Of a DNA stretch of 59,569 nucleotides, positions 8,899 through 19,811 are shown one piece after another (within the stretch, counting starts at the first letter, position 1; the number at the start of each line of letters is the position of its first letter). Both the position numbers and the translations under genes were made by a program. The stretch lies in NCBI GenBank assembly GCA_013002535.1, contig JABDJK010000013.1, positions 1 through 59,569 of the forward strand, in the 5' to 3' direction. This DNA is from Hyphococcus sp. (GTDB lineage: Bacteria; Pseudomonadota; Alphaproteobacteria; Caulobacterales; Parvularculaceae). The notes under the pieces were generated by a model. The model saw only the letters and a list, made by a program, of their open reading frames with translations. It was not told the origin of the DNA and did not search any database.

Positions 8899-11127
8899 CT
8901 AGATGAATGCTATTGAGTTGTTAAGGGGCAATTCGCGAATGCGTTTTCCGCTCAACGCAAAAATTGCGTTCGCAAGCGCTGGCGCTGCGGGGGGTAAACC
9001 GGGTTCGCCGACGCCGGTAATGTGCGGTCCGTTCTCAAGAATGCGCACATCGATTGACGGCGCCTGATACATGCGCATGGCGTCATACTCATTGAAGTTC
9101 TTTTGCTTGACGACGCCGTCTTCGATAGTAATCGCGCCTTGTATCGCCGCGGTGAGGCCATAGATGACGCCGCTCTGCAATTGCGCTTCGATATTGCGCG
9201 GATCAAGGGCAAGCCCGACATCTGCGGCGACAAAGGCTTTGTCGACTTTGAGGCCGGCGCCAGTGTCAACGATTTCGATGACTTCTGCGACGGGAACGCC
9301 AAAGGATAAGTAATATGCAATGCCGCGGGCGCGGCCTTCCGGCAATGCGCCGCCCCATCCGGACATCTCTGCGACCGCCTCCAATACTTTTCGGCTCGGC
9401 TCATGGTCGAGCATGTCGAGGCGGAACTGCAAAGGATCGGCATTCGCGGCGTTGGCCAGCTCGTCCGTCGCGCATTCCTGAAAGAAGGCGTTTTGCGATG
9501 CGCCAACTGACCGCCAGAAGCCGACGGGCAACGCTTTTTTCGCGCGATAGCCGGTGACGCGGTAATTGTCGATCTTGTACGGATTATCCCAGGCATTCTG
9601 GGTAATCGTTGGATCAGCCATGTTGAGGTTCATGCCCTGACGTTCAAACGCGTCAATCGCCGCTGCAGAAGCAGCGACGTGCATATCAAACGCCGCCGGC
9701 TTACCGTCGCGGATAGCGCCGCGAAAACGCGCCAACGTCAGCGGGCGGTACATATCGTGGCACATATCTTCTTCACGCGACCAGACAAGTTTTATCGGTG
9801 TTCCTTCCATCGCTTTTGCGACCTCAATTGCCTGCGCGACAAAGTCGATTTCACCGCGCCGGCCAAATCCGCCGCCTAAATACATCGTATGAATATCGAT
9901 ATCGTCTTCGTCGAGGCCGGTGAGATCCTTTGCAACGTCGAGACAACGCGTTGGCGATTGTGTGCCAACCCAGAGGTCGAGCTTGCCATCCCGCAAATGC
10001 GCGACGGCATTCATCGGCTCCATAGTCGCGTGAGCGAGATAGGGGACGAGATACTCCGTTTCGATAATGTCGCCTTCCGCGAGAACAGCTTCGACGTCGC
10101 CGTCTTTGCGTTTCTGGCTATCCGGTTTGTCGTCGAACGCTGCGCGGTGGCTCGCGACAATATCTGCGTCATTGACCGGGTAGGGCGCCGGTTCCCATTC
10201 GATTTCCAGATCTTGCACGGCCTGAAATGCGTTCCAGGTATTTGTTGAGACAACAGCGAGACCGTTTTTAACGGGCACGACCTTTTTAACATCGGCGCGC
10301 GCTTTTGCTTTCGACGCGTCATAGGACTTAACGCCTGCGCCAAGATGGCAATTTACGCGAACAGTTGCGTAGGCCATGTCCGGCAGTCGCACGTCAATCG
10401 CGTATTCGGCTGTTCCGGTGCATTTCTCGACCATGTCGAGGCGGTCAAGGGATTTGCCGAGGTAACGCCATTTCGATTTTTCACGCAGCGGCGGGTTCGA
10501 CGGCGGCTTTATATTCGCGGCCTCGCCGGCAAGCTCGGTATACGCAATCGATGTGCCGTCAGCAGCAATCACCATTCCATTTTCGGTCGTCAACTCACTT
10601 GCGGAGACGCCAAGCGACTTCGCCGCTGCTTTTGTCAAAACGATGCGCGCGGCGGCGCCGGCTGATCGCATTCGTTCGAATGCGTCCGGAATTGCAGTAG
10701 ACCCGCCGGTCGCTTGGCTACCCATAATCTTCGCAATAACTTTTGTTGCGTTGCGCATGCGTTCTGCGCCTGCGCTCACATCCGTCGCCGCTTGACCGGC
10801 GGCTTCTTCCATCAGCATCGAATTGTAATATGCTTTCGAAGCCGGCCCGTTGATCACTTTGATCGCATTCAGATCAACATCCAACTCTTCGGCAACTAGC
10901 GCTGCGAGCGTTGTTCTGACGCCTTGACCCATCTCGGAACGCGGCGCCACGATGGTCACGCCGTCTTTTGCGACGATTACATAGGGCGTCAGGGCGGTTT
11001 CGCCGTCTTTCAGTCTGGACTTTAACGGGTTTGGGTATGGCTTTGTAACTTGCCAATAGCCGATGGCGACGCCGCCACCGACCGCCGCTGAGCCTATCAA
11101 AAATGTGCGTCTTAAAATCTTGCCCAT
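8899..11127 (-). CDS. Molybdopterin-binding subunit of a periplasmic xanthine-dehydrogenase-family oxidoreductase (IorB-like)
   Basis: A 742-residue large subunit of the isoquinoline 1-oxidoreductase / membrane aldehyde dehydrogenase branch. It begins with a twin-arginine signal (RRTFLIG, residues 6-12, then a hydrophobic stretch). Cofactor-binding motifs include SEMGQGVRT, GGGFGRRGE and the C-terminal GVGEPGLPPAAPALANAI, where the Glu of GEPG is the expected catalytic base. It lacks FAD and iron-sulfur domains, which is normal here: the [2Fe-2S] subunit is the gene just upstream, 3 bases away. It would hydroxylate an N-heterocycle or oxidise an aldehyde in the periplasm. The substrate cannot be read from sequence. 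Confidence 0.93.
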   Translation of the reverse strand: MGKILRRTFLIGSAAVGGGVAIGYWQVTKPYPNPLKSRLKDGETALTPYVIVAKDGVTIVAPRSEMGQGVRTTLAALVAEELDVDLNAIKVINGPASKAYYNSMLMEEAAGQAATDVSAGAERMRNATKVIAKIMGSQATGGSTAIPDAFERMRSAGAAARIVLTKAAAKSLGVSASELTTENGMVIAADGTSIAYTELAGEAANIKPPSNPPLREKSKWRYLGKSLDRLDMVEKCTGTAEYAIDVRLPDMAYATVRVNCHLGAGVKSYDASKAKARADVKKVVPVKNGLAVVSTNTWNAFQAVQDLEIEWEPAPYPVNDADIVASHRAAFDDKPDSQKRKDGDVEAVLAEGDIIETEYLVPYLAHATMEPMNAVAHLRDGKLDLWVGTQSPTRCLDVAKDLTGLDEDDIDIHTMYLGGGFGRRGEIDFVAQAIEVAKAMEGTPIKLVWSREEDMCHDMYRPLTLARFRGAIRDGKPAAFDMHVAASAAAIDAFERQGMNLNMADPTITQNAWDNPYKIDNYRVTGYRAKKALPVGFWRSVGASQNAFFQECATDELANAANADPLQFRLDMLDHEPSRKVLEAVAEMSGWGGALPEGRARGIAYYLSFGVPVAEVIEIVDTGAGLKVDKAFVAADVGLALDPRNIEAQLQSGVIYGLTAAIQGAITIEDGVVKQKNFNEYDAMRMYQAPSIDVRILENGPHITGVGEPGLPPAAPALANAIFALSGKRIRELPLNNSIAFI

Positions 11128-11130
11128 GAT

Positions 11131-11589
11131 TCACGCTCCTCGCATTTTGGCGGCGGCGGCGTGCACCGCAGCGCGTATGCGCGGATAAGTTCCGCATCGG
11201 CAAATATTGCCTGACATGGCGCGGTCGATATCGTCGTCTGACGGTTCAGGGTTCATGGAAAGCAATGCGGCCGCGGTCATGATTTGTCCCGACTGACAAA
11301 AGCCGCATTGCGCAACCTGGTTTTCAACCCAGGCTTCCTGCACTGCGTTCATAGCGTCGGGCGTTCCGATGCCTTCGATTGTCGTGATGTCGCCATCGAC
11401 AAGTTTGACGGGGAGAGAACAGGACCTTCGCGGTTGTCCGTTGACATGAACGGTGCAGGCGCCGCACATCGCGATCCCGCAACCGAATTTTGTTCCCGTC
11501 AGCCCAACCTCATCGCGCAGCACCCAGAGGAGTGGCGTCTCCGGATCGACATCGACCTCGTGATTTTTTCCGTTGATTGTCAGTTGCAT
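11131..11589 (-). CDS. [2Fe-2S] subunit of the molybdenum hydroxylase (IorA-like)
   Basis: A 152-residue protein beginning MQLTINGK. Cysteines at 37, 42, 45 and 57 form the plant-ferredoxin-type cluster site (CGIAMCGAC...C). Cysteines at 95, 98, 130 and 132 form the second cluster site (CGFC...CRC). It shuttles electrons from the molybdenum centre of IorB. It has no export signal of its own, so it would be carried out with the Tat-targeted IorB. The ATG at 11589 is preferred because the longer frame to 11622 adds a non-conserved 11-residue extension. It is the first gene of the operon, divergent from a TetR regulator. Confidence 0.93.
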   Translation of the reverse strand: MQLTINGKNHEVDVDPETPLLWVLRDEVGLTGTKFGCGIAMCGACTVHVNGQPRRSCSLPVKLVDGDITTIEGIGTPDAMNAVQEAWVENQVAQCGFCQSGQIMTAAALLSMNPEPSDDDIDRAMSGNICRCGTYPRIRAAVHAAAAKMRGA

Positions 11590-11630
11590 GATTTTATCCA
11601 GCGAATTTCCATGAACGGACAATACCTGAT

Positions 11631-11644
11631 ACCGGGGCGCCGGT
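11631..11644. promoter_or_regulatory. Inverted repeat, candidate TetR operator
   Basis: ACCGG-GGCG-CCGGT lies in the 176-base gap between the divergent iorA and tetR-type genes, 42 bases ahead of the iorA start. The arms are perfect but short (5 bp), and GC-rich palindromes arise easily at this base composition. The position is where the divergent regulator would be expected to bind. This is inference only. Confidence 0.3.
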
Positions 11645-11765
11645 CACGGTTGCGGCTGCGTTTAGCAGGGTATTGGTGATATTGTGATTGACGAGAGCTT
11701 GTGGCGGATCAGCGAAAATCACGGTAGAGAGCTGCGCATTAGCCAGTTGCGGAACAGGAACAGGA

Positions 11766-12353
11766 ATGGCGCAGGAATCCCGCCGCGAGCGGAAAAAACG
11801 CGCAACGCGCAATAAAATACTCAATACCGCGCTCAGCCTGTTCGCCGAGAACGGTTATGAGAAGGTTCGTGTCGAGGACATTCGCGAAAAAGTTGATATA
11901 GCGAACGCGACGTTTTTCGCCTATTTCCCGACCAAGGTCTCGCTGATTAAAGCTTTCGGCGAGGATTTGATCGGCGCAATCACCGACCGGCTTGATGAAT
12001 ATGAGGGCGGCGCCATCGACCGTCTCGAGATTTTGCGGGTCATCTATTTTGACGAATGGGCCGCGCATATCGAATTATTGCGCGTTTTGTTGGCCGACCC
12101 GGGCAGTCCGGAAGCGCTGGCGATATCCGCTGTCGCAGAAGACCTGCTTGATATCATTGAGGAATTGACGCAGGCTGGGCAGCAGGAGGGCGCGATATCG
12201 AAGGGCTACGACGCCCGGCTGGTCGCCCATTGCATTATGGGGGGCTGGCGCGCAGCGATGATCAATTTCCTTCGCAGCGGCGACCACACAGCAGCCACAT
12301 CGGCCAACCGGCAGATCCTCGATATTGTTCTCGGCGGCGCTGCGACAGACTGA
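11766..12353 (+). CDS. TetR family transcriptional regulator
   Basis: A protein of about 195 residues starting MAQESRRERKK. The N-terminal helix-turn-helix is clear: ILNTALSLFAENGYEKVRVEDI, then ANATFFAYFPTKVSLI. The helical C-terminal half is a ligand-binding domain without a recognisable specificity. I chose the ATG at 11766, preceded by repeated AGGAA, because the frame upstream to 11688 does not resemble TetR proteins. It is divergent from the iorAB operon and is most simply its local repressor, with an aromatic or aldehyde substrate as the possible inducer (inference). Confidence 0.9.
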   Translation: MAQESRRERKKRATRNKILNTALSLFAENGYEKVRVEDIREKVDIANATFFAYFPTKVSLIKAFGEDLIGAITDRLDEYEGGAIDRLEILRVIYFDEWAAHIELLRVLLADPGSPEALAISAVAEDLLDIIEELTQAGQQEGAISKGYDARLVAHCIMGGWRAAMINFLRSGDHTAATSANRQILDIVLGGAATD

Positions 12354-12441
12354 CCCGAATTTTTAAGTCACTGATTTATATGATTAAATTGCATTCATTC
12401 GCATGCGCAAAATAAAAACTAGAGTTAAGTCTGTTTTTGTA

Positions 12442-12469
12442 TTGACTCTGGTAATTCATTCCCTATCTT
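12442..12469 (+). promoter_or_regulatory. Candidate housekeeping promoter of the phasin gene
   Basis: TTGACT (12442) and TATCTT (12464) are 16 bases apart in an unusually AT-rich stretch, about 75 bases before the phasin ATG. The match to a sigma-70 type -35/-10 pair is fair. A start site near 12476 would give a leader of about 70 nt. Confidence 0.4.
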
Positions 12470-12545
12470 GAACTCGTAATTGAATTCCCACCGCGAAACG
12501 CGAATGGCGCGAACGAGCGGCGGGTGGATGGACAGGAGAAAAACT

Positions 12546-13070
12546 ATGACCACGAAGACATCAACAAAGACGGCGGCAAAAACCGCCAAGAAAAAAACGA
12601 CGAAGAAAAAAGCGGCCAAAGCAAAAACTGCAAAAGCCAAAGTCAAAGTTCAAAAAGCTTCGCAAGAAGTAAAAGAAGCTGCAGAAGAAGTAACTGAAGC
12701 AGCTGAAAAGCGTTTCGAAGGCATCGTCGCTCAGATCCGCGAAAACCTTTCCGAAGCGCGCGAAGCGCTCGCAGAATCTGGCCACGTCATGGATGATCGC
12801 CGCCGCGAAATTGCGATGCAGCTGATCAAAAACATGCAGGAAAACGCTGACGAAACATTCGACAGCCTTGAGCATGTTGTAAACGCTGACTCTTTTGGTG
12901 AAACACTGCGCATCTCACGCGACGCTCTTCGTAGCGGCATTGAGCGCAACGTTCGCCAGGTGAAGGACATCGCTGAAGTTGCAGCAAGCTCGACTAAAGA
13001 TTCTGTTGAGCCAGTTGCGGAATACTTCGCAAACCTTCGCGACAAAGCAAGCTCACGCACAAACGCTTAA
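12546..13070 (+). CDS. Phasin family protein with lysine-rich histone-H1-like N-terminal tail
   Basis: A protein of about 174 residues in two parts. Residues 1-37 hold 15 lysines with Thr and Ala between them (KTAKKKTTKKKAAKAK), like the nucleic-acid-binding tails of AlgP/PhaF proteins. From about residue 40 on it is an amphipathic coiled-coil helix bundle with phasin features (ALAESGHVMDD, TFDSLEHVVNA, SVEPVAEYFANL). Phasins coat polyhydroxyalkanoate granules; a basic tail would tie granules to the nucleoid. The ATG at 12546 has AGGAG 7 bases upstream. It is monocistronic, with its own promoter-like sequence and a terminator. No PHA synthase is in the window, so the granule role rests on family resemblance. 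Confidence 0.8.
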   Translation: MTTKTSTKTAAKTAKKKTTKKKAAKAKTAKAKVKVQKASQEVKEAAEEVTEAAEKRFEGIVAQIRENLSEAREALAESGHVMDDRRREIAMQLIKNMQENADETFDSLEHVVNADSFGETLRISRDALRSGIERNVRQVKDIAEVAASSTKDSVEPVAEYFANLRDKASSRTNA

Positions 13071-13095
13071 TAGTTTGATTGCTGACTAAAAAAAG

Positions 13096-13126
13096 AACCC
13101 GCCGGTTAACGCTGGCGGGTTTTTTG
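13096..13126. terminator. Bidirectional intrinsic terminator between phasin and secA
   Basis: The stem ACCCGCC (13097-13103) / GGCGGGT (13114-13120) is followed by a run of six T on the plus strand and preceded by a run of A, which reads as T on the minus strand. It can therefore stop both the phasin transcript and the convergent secA transcript. Confidence 0.85.
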
Positions 13127-13150
13127 TTATGTTTAAATGTCCGGGGTTGC

Positions 13151-16012
<2,862 letters not shown>

Positions 16013-16215
16013 GAGCGAAAAGCCTTCGTGGGTCGATGAATGGGCCGAATATTCCAGCGTTGCTGCTGTTCACCGCACCGGATTCATCGCGTGTTTCGTT
16101 GTGTTTGCGTCCCAAAGGGGTGGGCGAGAGATAGTGATAGCACTCTCGCCTGTCAACGAATGGCAGGGCCAATGAATATGTTGATTTCTGGCCCGGCAAA
16201 TGCGGATCGACGATA

Positions 16216-17427
16216 ATGGAAACGCCTGACGGTAAAGTCTTTTCTGAGATGTCCGCCCGCGAGCATGTGAAGGCGGCTTACCGGGCGCTTGGCGCGGCCC
16301 TGCTATCGCTCGCGCGTGCAATTGGAAAGCTGATTCTGACAATATGGCGCCTTGCCGCGGCCCTCGATTCGGCCCTTTGGCGCGCGGTGAAGCTGTTATT
16401 CAAGCGATTTGCCCGCGCAGCGCATTTTGCATCCGTCGTCATATCGAAAGCGACACAAAGTCTGATCGAATGGCTGCCGACGCGGTGGGGCAAGGCCTAT
16501 TCATCGGCTTTCGGCGCATTTGCTGTCATTGCTGGATTATGGGTGGCGGACCAGATCAGAGCCGCTCCGACAGTTGCCGCTGACGGCACCGCAAGCTTGC
16601 GAGCGCCAGTCGACGAAGATGACCCTATATTGGCGCGTATCGACGGACGCTACGTCCATTTGTCGGAAATTGAGGCGTCGGCGCGGGCGAGCGGATTTCT
16701 AAATGACAACGAGGTCCTGACCCCGCAATCAGCATTTGAGCGCGAGCTTGTGCAAAATTATGTGGAGCAGCGGCTTCTCGCCCGTGCGGCGCAGGACGAA
16801 GGCATTCACCGTGCGCCAGGCGTCTTGCGGCGTGTTCGTGCGGCGCGGGACCGTGTTTTGGCGGCCGCGTTCATTGAATCAGAGACAGGCAAGGTTGTGA
16901 CGCCCGACACAATTGAACGTTTCTATAATGCTCAGCGTGACGTCACGGTTCTGGGAGACGAAGTGCGGGCGCGCCATATTCTGGTCGCCACCCAGGAAGA
17001 AGCGAACATTGTCATGGAAGAGCTGAAAGCCGGCGCAGACTTTGGCGAGCTCGCTCGCTCCAAATCAATCGATCCGGGCACTGCTCGCTTGGGCGGCGAA
17101 ATCGGTTGGTTTTCCCGTGATATGATGACGCGAAGATTTGCGAACGCCGCGTTTTCAACGGAGCCCGGCAACTTGGCCGACCCTGTAGAAACAGAATTTG
17201 GGTGGCATGTCATCGAAGTCCTGGGGCGTCGGCCCACGAATGCTGTGCCATTCTCGGATGTCAGCGATCAGATCGCTAATTTCCTCCGGTCGCGGGCAAT
17301 CGATAATACGCTCGGCCAATTGTCCGCTGACCAACAAGTGGTTTACTTCCGGCCTGAGCCAAGCGACGAAACGCCCGCGAGCGAAAGCGCTGCTGTGGTA
17401 AATGCAAATGATGCGTCCGGCGATTAG
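16216..17427 (+). CDS. Membrane-anchored PpiC-type peptidyl-prolyl isomerase
   Basis: A 403-residue protein. The first ~95 residues are basic and amphipathic. One transmembrane segment follows at about 97-113 (GAFAVIAGLWVA), and the rest is periplasmic. A SurA-like N-terminal helical region (ELVQNYVEQRLLARAAQDEG) leads into a parvulin domain (VRARHILVATQEEA, ADFGELA, GGEIGWFSR, TEFGWHVIEV). It should help fold secreted or outer-membrane proteins. Divergent from secA, as in many alphaproteobacteria. There argJ usually follows; here the next gene is mutT. The start is uncertain: no strong ribosome site precedes 16216 or the alternative ATG at 16249. Confidence 0.88.
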   Translation: METPDGKVFSEMSAREHVKAAYRALGAALLSLARAIGKLILTIWRLAAALDSALWRAVKLLFKRFARAAHFASVVISKATQSLIEWLPTRWGKAYSSAFGAFAVIAGLWVADQIRAAPTVAADGTASLRAPVDEDDPILARIDGRYVHLSEIEASARASGFLNDNEVLTPQSAFERELVQNYVEQRLLARAAQDEGIHRAPGVLRRVRAARDRVLAAAFIESETGKVVTPDTIERFYNAQRDVTVLGDEVRARHILVATQEEANIVMEELKAGADFGELARSKSIDPGTARLGGEIGWFSRDMMTRRFANAAFSTEPGNLADPVETEFGWHVIEVLGRRPTNAVPFSDVSDQIANFLRSRAIDNTLGQLSADQQVVYFRPEPSDETPASESAAVVNANDASGD

Positions 17428-17531
17428 TAAAATTTGCAATGAGGCTTTCACGGCGGACAATTTTCTGAAAATTTTATCAATCCCGCAAAGCCGTAAGTAA
17501 TTTCTGCGGTCTAAATATTAAGGCGAGAAAT

Positions 17532-17936
17532 ATGGCGAAGCTGTTGCTTGTTGCAGCGTGTGCGTTGGTTGACCGTGATGGGCGGGTGCTTCTGGCGCAA
17601 CGACCGGAAGGAAAGTCCGATGCTGGGTCTTGGGAATTTCCGGGCGGCAAGCTGGCGCCGGATGAAACACCGGAAGAGGCTCTGATTAGGGAGCTGCGTG
17701 AGGAATTGGGTGTTGATACGGAAAAGTCATGTCTCGCGCCGATTGCATTTGCGTCGCAAAGTTTAACGGATGTTCATCTTTTGATGCCGTTATATGTATG
17801 CCGGAAATGGTCGGGAGCGCCCGAGGGCAGAGAAAGGCAGGCTCTGCAGTGGGTGCGACCAAATCGGTTGCTTGAGTTTGAACTAACGCCGGCGGATCGA
17901 CCGTTGGCCGCGCAGGTGAGGGATTTCTTGTCATGA
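17532..17936 (+). CDS. mutT: MutT-type 8-oxo-dGTP diphosphatase (Nudix hydrolase)
   Basis: A 134-residue Nudix protein. The box is complete: G39 x5 E45 x7 R53 E54 LREELG, within GGKLAPDETPEEALIRELREELGV. The N-terminal VAACALVDRDGRVLLAQRP is the MutT pattern. It would remove 8-oxo-dGTP from the nucleotide pool and so prevent A:T to C:G transversions. Its stop overlaps the start of the downstream Flp pilin gene by four bases (ATGA), an unusual coupling of a housekeeping sanitation enzyme with a pilin. Confidence 0.9.
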   Translation: MAKLLLVAACALVDRDGRVLLAQRPEGKSDAGSWEFPGGKLAPDETPEEALIRELREELGVDTEKSCLAPIAFASQSLTDVHLLMPLYVCRKWSGAPEGRERQALQWVRPNRLLEFELTPADRPLAAQVRDFLS

Positions 17937-18148
17937 CCCGTGATTTTGGAATGGCGAATATTATCGATACATCACGCAAGGCGGCGAAGCGTTTCACGTC
18001 AGATGAAAGCGGCGCCACAGCAATCGAATATAGTTTGATCGTTGCACTGATTTTTCTAGGAATTCTTAGCGCATTAAACGCCTTTTCGGCGTCAAATAGC
18101 GCCGTCTACGAAAAAATCAGTTCGTCGCTGGATACGGCAGCTAAGTAA
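17933..18148 (+). CDS. Flp-family type IVb pilin
   Basis: A 71-residue prepilin. After a basic leader (TSRKAAKRFTSDESG) comes the prepilin peptidase site G-ATAIEY, with Glu at +5 and Tyr at +6, then the hydrophobic helix SLIVALIFLGIL. This is the Flp signature of Tad pili used for surface adhesion. The start at 17933 is supported by GAGGGA 9 bases upstream and by the ATGA overlap with mutT; Met at 17951 is possible. No tad/cpa assembly genes are in the window, so the pilus machinery must be elsewhere. Its 3' end overlaps the convergent methyltransferase gene by 8 bases. Confidence 0.88.
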   Translation: MTRDFGMANIIDTSRKAAKRFTSDESGATAIEYSLIVALIFLGILSALNAFSASNSAVYEKISSSLDTAAK

Positions 18149-19010
18149 TATTTTTTTCAATTGCATCTTTCAAGCTGGCTTTAGCGGAGCCAGGCTGTAA
18201 GGGCTTTTGTTGATCGGGATGCGGCGCCCAGCCTGTCAAATAAACGATCTCAAAATTTTCTGTGCCGCCGTCCGCTGCAAACCGCGCCATCGCTTCCGCG
18301 AAAACTTCTCGCGTCAGGGGCCGAATTTCCCCGCTCAAAATATTAGTTTCTCCCATTCCTCGTAGATCGGCGATCAGTTTCATCGGATCGTTGTAAACCA
18401 CATTGACACGATCGATATCGAGCGCGGGCAAAGTGAAGCCGGCGCGCATCATCGCGGCCCCTAAATCCTGTATGGCGGCCATTGGCGAAAAACGCGCCTG
18501 GAAGCCATTGCCTTTATCGCTTTGCGCCGCCGTGATTGCAGCGCGTAATCCGCGTAACGTGTTCTCGCCAAACATGGCGGCAATAAATAACCCATCGGGC
18601 TTCAGTGCTTTTCGAATTTGGGCGAGGGCGCCGACAAGGTCGTTTGTTGAATGAAGCGTCAGGACGCTTACGAACAAATCGACCGAAGCATCCGCTAACG
18701 GTAAATGTTCGTCGTCAAAGATGACACGCCGTTCACAACCGGCCAGGCGTTCGCGCGCTAAATCGCATTGAATAATTTCGCCGACATCGCAACGCTGAGT
18801 CAGCATCCCGGTTAGGTTACTGGCGCCATAAAATACTGCCGTGTTGAATGATCGATTGACGGCCTCAAGGCGATCGACAATGTCCGCCATGGCGCGCTGG
18901 TGAAGAAAGTCGTCAGCGCCGTGCGATGCTGCGCTGCGGGCGCGCCGCAGCCGCAGGCGTTTCCGGTCGAATATAGTCGGCGGTGTGTTTTCAGTCACGA
19001 ACGGGTTCAT
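18141..19010 (-). CDS. SAM-dependent methyltransferase fold protein, NDUFAF5-like
   Basis: A 289-residue class I methyltransferase-fold protein. It opens with the IFDRKRLRLRRARSA region typical of bacterial NDUFAF5 relatives, then a SAM-site strand-turn (AVFYGASNLTG), a conserved FDDEHLPLADASVDLFVSVLTLH and ALKPDGLFIAAMFG. The C-terminal part has DPMKLIADLRGMGETN and FEIVYLTGWAPHP, both diagnostic of this group. In mitochondria NDUFAF5 hydroxylates an arginine of a complex I subunit; the bacterial protein may act in complex I maturation or as a methyltransferase. The glycine-rich motif is weak (YGASNLTG). It is divergent from the decayed comF gene. Confidence 0.85.
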   Translation of the reverse strand: MNPFVTENTPPTIFDRKRLRLRRARSAASHGADDFLHQRAMADIVDRLEAVNRSFNTAVFYGASNLTGMLTQRCDVGEIIQCDLARERLAGCERRVIFDDEHLPLADASVDLFVSVLTLHSTNDLVGALAQIRKALKPDGLFIAAMFGENTLRGLRAAITAAQSDKGNGFQARFSPMAAIQDLGAAMMRAGFTLPALDIDRVNVVYNDPMKLIADLRGMGETNILSGEIRPLTREVFAEAMARFAADGGTENFEIVYLTGWAPHPDQQKPLQPGSAKASLKDAIEKNIT

Positions 19011-19045
19011 TCTAATTTTCTGGTTATGGCGTTAGCCTACAGAAT

Positions 19046-19525
19046 ATGGACTGGCAATTCATTCGCACCATCAGAACGGCAGCCGCAGACGCAGGGCGCG
19101 CCGGCGTCGATTTGCTGCTGCAGCCGCAATGTCCGGTCAGCAATGAAAATGTCAGCAGCAGCGGAGAATTGTCAGCGGCCGGTTGGCGAGATTTCCATTT
19201 CATTAATGAAGCATTCTGTCAGCTCAGCGATATTCCGTTTTTTTCTGATTATGGCGACGGCGTCATCTGCCTATCGTGCATTGCGACGCCGCCGCAAATA
19301 GATCTTTCCGCTGATGCACGTGGTTGAAATGTAGCCGGCGCTTTCGCGATTTCGAAGTTGGCTGCGACGCGCACCAAAGACACTCTAATCATCGTGATCG
19401 ACGATGTTCTCACCACCGTCGCAGCATTGTCCGCGGCTGATCGGGCCCTTAAGAAAGCCGCCGCCGCCCGCATAGATGCGCTGGTTCTCGCACGGGTTGT
19501 AAAGGGCGGCGTTGGCGCCATATAG
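19046..19525 (+). pseudogene. comF: comF remnant (phosphoribosyltransferase-like competence protein)
   Basis: The first ~93 codons resemble the ComF N-terminus (LLLQPQCPV, WRDFHFINEAFCQ, ICLSCIATPPQ), but most zinc-binding Cys pairs are gone (CPVSNENV instead of CPxC). An in-frame TGA at 19325-19327 follows. Past the stop the same frame continues with the ComF C-terminus (NVAGAFAISK, then the PRPP-site motif VIDDVLTT) to a TAG ending at 19525. The middle of the protein, roughly 80-100 residues, is missing between ADARG and NVAGAF. Two ComF ends, one frame, an internal stop and lost cysteines point to a gene in decay. The position between an NDUFAF5-like gene and grxC is where comF sits in many alphaproteobacteria. 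Confidence 0.75.
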
Positions 19526-19550
19526 ATCGCGCCTACCGGAGTAAAATTTA

Positions 19551-19811
19551 ATGCCGAAGATTCTCGTTTATACCAAGCCCATGTGTCCCTATTGCTATCG
19601 CGCAATGGCGTTGCTGTCGGACAAAGGCGCGGAGTATGAAGAAATTTCGGCGGCATTTGACAAGGAAAAGCGCGACGAGATGCTGGCGAAGTCAAATGGC
19701 AAAAGGACCTATCCGCAGATTTTTATCGGTGAAACTCATGTCGGCGGTTTTGATGAACTCGCTGCGCTCGAACAAGCCGGCAAACTTGACCCACTTTTAA
19801 ATGGCGGATGA
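19551..19811 (+). CDS. grxC: Glutaredoxin 3
   Basis: An 86-residue dithiol glutaredoxin with active site C12-P-Y-C15, the cis-Pro segment RTYPQIFI, and the glutathione-binding GGFDELAAL. It reduces protein disulfides and glutathione mixed disulfides in the cytoplasm. GGAG lies about 10 bases before the ATG. The 3' end overlaps the following amidase gene by 11 bases. The grxC-nit-DUF1178 order is conserved in alphaproteobacteria. Confidence 0.95.
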   Translation: MPKILVYTKPMCPYCYRAMALLSDKGAEYEEISAAFDKEKRDEMLAKSNGKRTYPQIFIGETHVGGFDELAALEQAGKLDPLLNGG

